A program made the position numbers and the translations under genes. From Balanoglossus misakiensis (taxonomy: Eukaryota > Hemichordata), in NCBI GenBank assembly GCA_040954595.2, contig CM082589.2, positions 558,001 to 622,000 on the forward strand: 64,000 bases of DNA, given 5' to 3'. The notes under the pieces were generated by a model. It was not told the DNA's origin, did not search any database, and worked only from the letters and a program-made list of their open reading frames with translations. Positions 56,657-64,000 of the stretch are shown here, one piece after another; the stretch's first letter is position 1; the number at the start of each line of letters is the position of its first letter.

Positions 56657-59600
56657 TCACGTTTTTTCATGTTGGTCTTCATCACTTTTCTGACTACTTT
56701 TCTCCATCAGCTTTTCCAACTTTCTTTTCTTACTGAGCTTCTTCTGGTGTCCTCTTGACTTCAAGTGGCCTGCAAACACATAATATTTGTACAAGTTGTA
56801 GAGATCTGGCCCACATAGTACTGACTGATCAGTGAAATTGTTATAGCGCCGCCTAGTGTCCACATACAGGAATACCATAGGGTCTTTCATACACCCACAC
56901 ATATGGGACAGGTTAGGTTAGACTTTGATCAGTTACATAACAGTTATTTTACAATCTGTCTAGCCAAAGGTAAATAGGGACAAGTTGATTTACAAGTCGG
57001 CAGCTTTCATGGGCATGTTGAGTCTCAGCATGTCTGGCTTGGAGCCAGTTTCATCCTGGGAGATTAATACTGGTACATACAGAAATTGGCTTTCTATCTG
57101 TGTTTTCAGCATTCAAAAATTGAGTAGACCGCAAAATATTCAAATGTTTTCATACAACCCCACCTTGCCATTGTTGCTGTCCGACGATCAGTTTTCCATC
57201 ACAAACTTCACAAACATGTGACGTATGTATATCTACATTTGGAGTTTCTTGCTGGGAAAGTGACGATACTGATGGTGTCTCCTCCTGCAAATAGAAAATT
57301 ATCAAAATAAGAAAACAATTCTCCCAGTTTCAGACATTTACAGAAAAAAGGTGTAAAATACATTTGATATGCCTAGAGTTTTTCGAACATGTTTACAGAG
57401 CAGATTTAAGGCTCAAATGATGTAATCACAGTAGACATGTTTTTTCATGAGTCTATTTCTAATCTTGTCAGGTAATCCTATATTACCATGGTAATGTGTA
57501 CATATTATGTATAAATATTTTAAACAAACAAGTGGTCTTAGCAGCCAAGCAACTTGGAGAAAAAGATACTATGTTATGTTTTATCCATGATAGATATTTT
57601 ATATTTTAACAGGGCAAAACTTTCTGACATATATGATATGTTAAATCGGATTGCTTAAATCAGACTCGGGGCAGAAAATTCATAATTTAGAGTTTCACAT
57701 TTTGTAGTCCAATGGTAATCTAATGTCGGTGTATTACAGCAGGCAATTTTCATTAACATAATCCTTTCATGTCTGATCACCACAAGAAACCAAATTCAAA
57801 ACTGACTCTGGATGGCTGTTGCCTCCTAAATAAATAACCTTTGAACTTTCAGTTATGCTTGGTCAAAGGTCAAGGGGTCATGTGTAAGATTTGGACGCAG
57901 AGAATCTTAAGTATGGCAAACATTCTCATTGGTATACACAGTATTTGGGAGAATTTCATTTGTCCAAAAATAGACTCATTTCAAGGGAAATTTCTGACCA
58001 ACCTGACATACAGCTTGTAATATTTTCAGCGCTGGCTCTAAGACTCTCTCTTCCCATTGGTCAACATGAGTTGTGTCTAAACCATACACAGGAGGGACAT
58101 TGCCACCTGGCCCTAAAAAAATACAAAAAAGAAATTTATAGAAATTCTCAAATTAACACAAAGTTGTTTTTAAATGATGCTTGTTCGATAGACTAGTTCT
58201 AGACTATGTTTTTTTCTCACATTTGCTCACTGTAGTGAGAGAGCGAGCGAGCAAATGCGAAAAACATGCGTAGTTTAGAAACTAGACGACTGTACTTGTT
58301 TGAGGGCAGACATTATTTGGTTTACATCCTGGTGAAGGTTGCTACATGCATTGTCCAATCACAAACAACCTTGCAATGTCTACAGGTCAGCTGTACTTAT
58401 TTGTTTTGGTGTGAAATAAACAGCTGTCGGGGAAGCGGGTATCCCATGATGCTCTCTGAATTCCAGGAAACTCTCCTTGGACTGCAAAAACATGTCCTTA
58501 GCACACAATACTGTAATCCCTGTCGACAATTTCAACAAATTCTGGAACCTTGGAAGAGGGCTTCAGGTTTTTTGAGTACTAACCTTGCAGTTTTAGAAAA
58601 GAAAAAACCAATTCTCCAGAAGGAAAAACATTGTATAAGTCTTACAGAATGGCCTCTGGTTAATTTCTCAGTGGATGTATCATGTAAACAGTTGTACAAC
58701 CATAGACAGTAGAGGGGAGATGGACGCATCTTTACTAAGCATTACTACACCACAGATTTGATGCGCGTTATCGTGACGTAGAACGGACCAGAGTACTAGT
58801 ATTAATCCTTGTTTTTTCTGTTCAGCAAAAACAAACTTGGCTTGTGCATGTGATAACAGTTTTCATTTGCAATATTGACATATTATTCATTGTCCTTGAA
58901 GTGTTTTCATTTTTGACATGACTACATTTTGCACTCATACAATCAATAGGACAATCTAAGTGCTAAAATTCACACCTGCTCATTTACATGACCTTAAAGT
59001 GACCTCACGTTTTATGAGTTTACACTCAAGCTGGCCATTTCAACCATTATAACCAAATTTAGAATAACATGTCTTTTTCTGTGTACTCAAACAAAGTGAT
59101 TACCGACAATACTGCATAGCCAGAAACTATCCCAGAATGTGGGTTCATCTAAAGGTCATGAAAGCAGTGTTTTCTGTCTTGACTTCTGGGTCAGATAACA
59201 AGATTGTTTTTACACAGTGAGAGGAATGGATGACTTATAAATGATTTTCTGCTCATTGCGAGATCTTGCAAGACTTGGTTAATTACCGTAGCAACGATCA
59301 TTACAAACTTACTTTTCAGGAAACGATTTCTGACCCATTTATTCTGTTTCCGACCGTATCTCCTTGTAGCAAGCTTCAAGGCTTCAATTCCTTCCTTGAG
59401 TAACTTCTTGCCTTCATCGTTGCTTTGTTCTTCTTCGGACATGATTAAATACTTGTGAAATTCCTTGAAACCGATCGACTGAAAAATACCATGGGTGTAC
59501 AGTACACTGGAAATATAATCACACCATTAAACATGTTAAATATACATGTATTTGCTGGTCATCAAATGTTTAACGTCAAAAATTATGCACGAAACCAGGT

Positions 59601-62600
59601 GTCTGGCAGAAAACAAAAACACTCAGCAACAAAACCCTGATGCGATCAATGTCATAATGTAATTGTGTCTACGTAATTTGATGTTTAATCAATTCTCTTG
59701 AATAAAATGAAACAATCCCTCTTAAAGATTGCAATTCAATTATCTAATTAGTTTCAAAGAAAGCTTCCTATTGCAAACCTAATATCTGAATAATTGCAAA
59801 CAGTTAACCCCAAATTGGCAAATTGAATTCAAGTCTGGACACACGGACTCATTTGTCGATAAAAAAGTTATAAATGGGGTTAGCATATCATAGATTCTGT
59901 GTGAGTCTGCATCTCACAACTATTGATAGCAAAGTCAATGTACTCCTGTTGCCAGGCAACAAAGGCATTGTTATCTGTGGATAACTGACCCTCATCTATT
60001 ATAATCATTGCTGGACATGAGTGACCTCGGAACAACCTTCCCATCAACCCATTTTATATCAGACCTCTGTGACCAGTGACCTAATGAAGACAATTGGCAC
60101 CACTGACCTAGTGAACCACCGCTGACATAACTGACCATCAGAGGTCACCTGTCCACTATAGGCTGCACTGGTCCGAACACACACACCAGTTTCATGTGAT
60201 AATTTTCTGATTGGTCACCTTACTGACCGGAGAATTGGGATGACCAAAATGACCACCAGTCCACTCAGTCAGACATAAACTTTATGATGCGACCTAAGTA
60301 CTGTACACTAATCAACAAAATGACCAACTGATAAAGCATCCACTGGTTTCAGACAAAGCACTCATTGGTGACCAACTGCTGCACATCTGTCAAGGTCAAA
60401 TAAGTCAAGGTCATCATTTACCTGTCTGGCTGCTCTTCTAATCTTCTCTGATTGTAATCTTTATGGAAGCCAATTAATTCTGGCAAAAGACCTTGGTCCA
60501 ACATTGTATCAACTCTTTTGTCTAGTCTCTCATCTAGAACTGATAAAGAATGAATCATCGACTTAATTTCTCATCAAGATAATACTTTAGATATCAGAAT
60601 TTCAAGTGTTTAATGCATTTTGAACAGCTAAGCGATGAATCTTTGAGAAGATGTTTTATATTTTACAAGTTTCTCCAACACTCCACATCAAGAATTGCTA
60701 CAAAAAGCAAAAGAAAAACAGGTGGTGGATATAACAAGAACCACCTGGTCATATTATGGTAATGGCGATGAAAGATGGGGTTTTGAGACAAAGGCCAGGT
60801 GGCTAATTGTGACATTTACTGGAAACATTGTATCCAACTGCATCAATGATGCAACACTAGTTAGGGTCTTTTGTTTTTGCAACAACTGTTGAAAAGTTGA
60901 CAAACCCCTGCTGCCAACACCATTGTTTTATTGTAACAATGTTTTAACAAGATTAAATGCATTACAGAACATTCTCCAAAGCTCAGATCAGAACTAGAAA
61001 TATGCTGTCAATAAAAAATGAGATTACAGAAAGTTTACCTGTTTGATCGCACTGCAGCCATAGTATGCAGAGATTCTTGTACCGTAATGGACCCCCTAGG
61101 ACGCTCCCACCAGTCTCAGATCTTTGAACTTCAAGTAGCTGACTGTGTGTCATACCATGCTGAGCAAACACTTGTAAACTCCTGGTGAAAAAGTTTGTCA
61201 CATAGATACACATAAAGTAAACAGAAGTCAACCTATCACTTAACATTGGTTTCCAAATGTTCAGATTTTAAGTGCACTAGAAATCTATTCAATTCAAATT
61301 TCAGGATGACAACTATTCAACAAAAGTATGCTTGTACCTCAGAAGTCATTAGGCAGTAAAGCTGTCAATGGTTTGGGCAATTAATGAAAGCTAAACAAAA
61401 GAATTTGCATTTTGAGACAAAACATAGACACCGCAAAGGCAAAACTTCTCTGAAGACTCATTTTCAAAGAAAGGTTATTAGTGAGGCATTCTACACAGAC
61501 ACAATAAAACAAAGATCCCCCTCTGTTTAAAAACATGTGATGCGGAATTTCATGAGGATGAAAGCATGGTCAAGAGAACAACAATAGTCACAATAATGTT
61601 TTATGTAGATTTATACCAGTAACATGCACTCTAAAACAAAGATATGTTATTTGGGAGAGAAAAGATGCCATTCTCACCCCATCTCTATGGCAACAATCAG
61701 GTTTTGGAACCAAGTACTAATAATATGTAAATCTTGTTGACATTTCATCAACACCTCTTTAAGTAATTCTCAAATCCTTCACTTTGACCAAAAAGATTAG
61801 CAACCATCCACCCTTCAAAACTGTCATGGTAACATATTGCAACTTTTTATTACAAACAGAAGAGATTCCATATTTTGATGTCATTTCTTTGCATTACTCA
61901 ACAAACACAAACAAAACAGACAAATTTAATCCCCATGCTAGTTTTTTTCATAAAAAAGGTGTCAAGAATCTCAGTATGGTAATTTGTCAAGTTTCATAAC
62001 AAAATTCTAATGAGATGCAAATCCCCAGATAAGTGTATTTCACACCCGATCTTAATTATAATCTTGATCATGACAAACATTTCGCCAAGCTTTGTCTGAA
62101 ATTGACAAAAATGTCTAGTTTCAGACAGAAAGATATGTTGAGTTGATTTATGAAGTTTGGTTTTGTTTTATGGTGGTAATAAAACACAGAGACAACATTA
62201 CTTTATTGTAGATTGTGCTTAAACTCACACAAATAAGTTACCAGGCACATACTAAAAAGATTTAACGATAAACATCAAAATTTCAGTATTACACTTTAGA
62301 GAAACTGTCACAAATATTCTGTCAGCTGACTCTGAACACAACAAATTTCACTGTGCATACATTGCTTCATTTCTATAATTCTACAATGATAACAACAGAC
62401 ACCAAACTACCTTGAACTTCTAGTATCTGATATTTTGATCAAACATTTGTCAGTTCATGGCCTTCTCTAATATTTGCGTGATGACGACTCGATTCATTGG
62501 TGTGATTGAATCATGAAGTAAATGTGTGTTCTATGGTTGTAGATGCTCAGGCTTTCTGTTAGTTGTCTGAGGTTGAACTGAAGTCCCCTTTCTATTGCAT

Positions 62601-63038
62601 ACTGTCAACAATTAACGATGCTTATCATGTTTAGATGAACACGATAAATTCTCCAAACAAATATTAAATGCACATCACTCCTTACCTCAGCAGTTTTCTT
62701 TTATCATTTGGGTGAATTTTCTCAGCCATCTCTGGATCGACATCTTCCAGTTTTTGTCGAAGTTCAGCACCGCTGACTTTCTCAAAATTCACACCAGACA
62801 AGTAAGTCCTCACATCTTCTTGTTTTGCAGATTCAACATCGAAGTTTGACACATCGATGTCTTCTCTGTCCTCACCAACATCAACGTCAAGCGACTCATC
62901 ATCTGATGAACATTGTTTCATTTTTGGTTCTTGTGAATCACCATCAGCATCATAATCGCTGCTCAGTTTTCGTTTCCTCTTTTGCTGGGCCTTTCTTTTT
63001 TCTTCTTTTTCAAAGAGAAGTTCATCTGATCCTGAAAT
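56657..63038 (-). CDS. TRIT1: tRNA dimethylallyltransferase (TRIT1), C-terminal seven exons; 5' part outside window
   Basis: TRIT1 adds an isopentenyl group to A37 of certain cytosolic and mitochondrial tRNAs. Exons in transcript order: 62686 to about 63031 or 63038, 61039-61181, 60422-60539, 59313-59506, 58003-58112, 57164-57284, 56657-56769; phases all join. Diagnostic strings: [20 protein letters not shown] then [104 protein letters not shown]. Near the C-terminus a zinc finger reads [19 protein letters not shown] then [11 protein letters not shown] (C-x2-C-x13-H-x5-H), split by an intron, followed by a lysine-rich tail. The P-loop and tRNA-binding amino terminus was not found before 64000. 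The first exon here carries an unusual Lys/Arg then Ser/Asp/Glu-rich segment. It is convergent with the F-box gene. Confidence 0.95.
60001..60420. repeat. TGACC/GGTCA-dense segment in a TRIT1 intron
   Basis: About fourteen TGACC or GGTCA pentamers occur in 420 bp, for example GACCAGTGACCTAATG, GATGACCAAAATGACCACCA and CAAGGTCAAATAAGTCAAGG. Spacing is irregular. It may be a decayed minisatellite; the words also equal nuclear-receptor half-sites. Function is unproven. Confidence 0.6.
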
Positions 63039-64000
63039 CTGGTTGCACAGTACAGAAAATGTCAAAAACAAGTAATACAAGTATACAAAATGACTACAGA
63101 TGTACAAAAAGCACAATGTTCATCATCATTGTTTGACAGTTGACAGCCATTTTGGTTTGGCGGCCATTTTGAATTTCAGCTGCTGGTAAATTTCAGTTGT
63201 CATTAGCAACCTGTCATTGGTTCTCTTAACTGCACAGGGGTCCTTTCATTGTTTCTTTTTTCTGTAAAATATGTCAAACATCTGTGATAAAATTTAGAAA
63301 ATTCCTGAACTTCCTTTTAGCATCCTTAGGTAAATGAGTTAATTAGTGTTTGTAGTAACCTTTAGGCTTTGTTCTATTTCCTGTTCACACTAAAATGTTT
63401 CTACAATGCACACACAAGAACTTTACACAACAAAAATTTGAATTGTGGAAGTGTCAAGACTAAAATATCAGCTCGAAATAACACTTTCAAATTATGTACA
63501 AATGTTCTTAAATCAAAAAGTTAAATTGACTTGTAACTCTGTGTGTGATCTTCCCAAGGAACAAAAGGAGACTTGAGAAGTTCGACAAGTTGAATCAAAA
63601 GTTGGTAAACTATTTTTCAGTTCAGGAATGTTGGTGCGACACAGACAATAGCTTCTTAAGTTTGCCATTCGGGTGGCCAGCTATGCCGTGGATTATGTCT
63701 CTCAAAGAATATTGGAAGTTTTTACAAGACCCTTTCACAGACCAGTCAGGTATTGATTTTTACTTAAACATGCTCTATTAGAGAGAAGATATTTGTAATT
63801 CTTCTTCAAGTGTTGCCTGTCTGAGAGGTGTGGTCTCTTGTCTTCTTCTTCACTATCAAAACAATAGCGATTATTATATTATTGTCCGATGTTCCATACA
63901 CAGGGTTAAGCTGTCTGGATTTAAATGGATTCACCTTCACATTCTCCCCAGTTAAACTTTATAATCATCTCACCCCAGATAAACTTTCTACCCCAGATAA
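63039..64000. other. Probable TRIT1 intron, no exon recognised
   Basis: No further TRIT1 exon could be matched on the minus strand. A plus-strand frame at 63545-63781 has no recognisable homology and is probably chance. Confidence 0.4.

Overview
This is animal genomic DNA: AT-rich, with multi-exon genes, GT-AG introns mostly 100-500 bp long, and many microsatellites. The four genes I can identify have clear vertebrate relatives (ABCA-type transporter, FAM110, atrogin-1/FBXO25 family, TRIT1), but gene structure and introns are not vertebrate-like. I infer a marine invertebrate, most plausibly a deuterostome such as a hemichordate, cephalochordate or echinoderm. The species cannot be read from the window.

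Positions 3-23176 (minus strand) hold the 5' part of one giant ABCA-subfamily transporter gene. I traced 65 consecutive coding exons whose phases all join, 11,277 nt or 3,759 codons, starting from an ABCA1-like amino terminus and first membrane segment. Everything after that is first extracellular domain (ECD1). No second membrane segment or nucleotide-binding domain has been reached when the window ends at a splice donor. The ECD1 consists of at least 16 tandem copies of a four-exon cassette (A-B-C-D, about 225 residues, phases 1-0-0-2-1), and a complete two-exon C-type lectin-like domain is inserted between cassettes 2 and 3. This is the most remarkable thing in the window.

Positions 23.2-40.8 kb are mostly non-coding: the presumed ABCA promoter side with a recent 289-bp tandem duplication, inverted and direct repeats at 29.2-29.8 kb, and possible untranslated first exons for the next gene. 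Positions 40876-43236 (plus strand) are a single-exon FAM110-family gene, probably with a spliced 3' UTR ending near 48.3 kb. Positions 51666-54747 (plus strand) are a complete nine-exon F-box gene of the FBXO32/FBXO25 family. Positions 56657 to about 63035 (minus strand) are the last seven exons of TRIT1 (tRNA dimethylallyltransferase); its P-loop amino-terminal part lies beyond 64 kb. The F-box gene and TRIT1 are tail to tail, and ABCA and FAM110 are head to head.

The four genes are not an operon and I see no shared pathway: a membrane transporter, a centrosome/spindle-associated scaffold family, a ubiquitin-ligase substrate adaptor and a tRNA-modifying enzyme. No CRISPR array, rRNA gene, tRNA gene or intact mobile element was recognised by eye.
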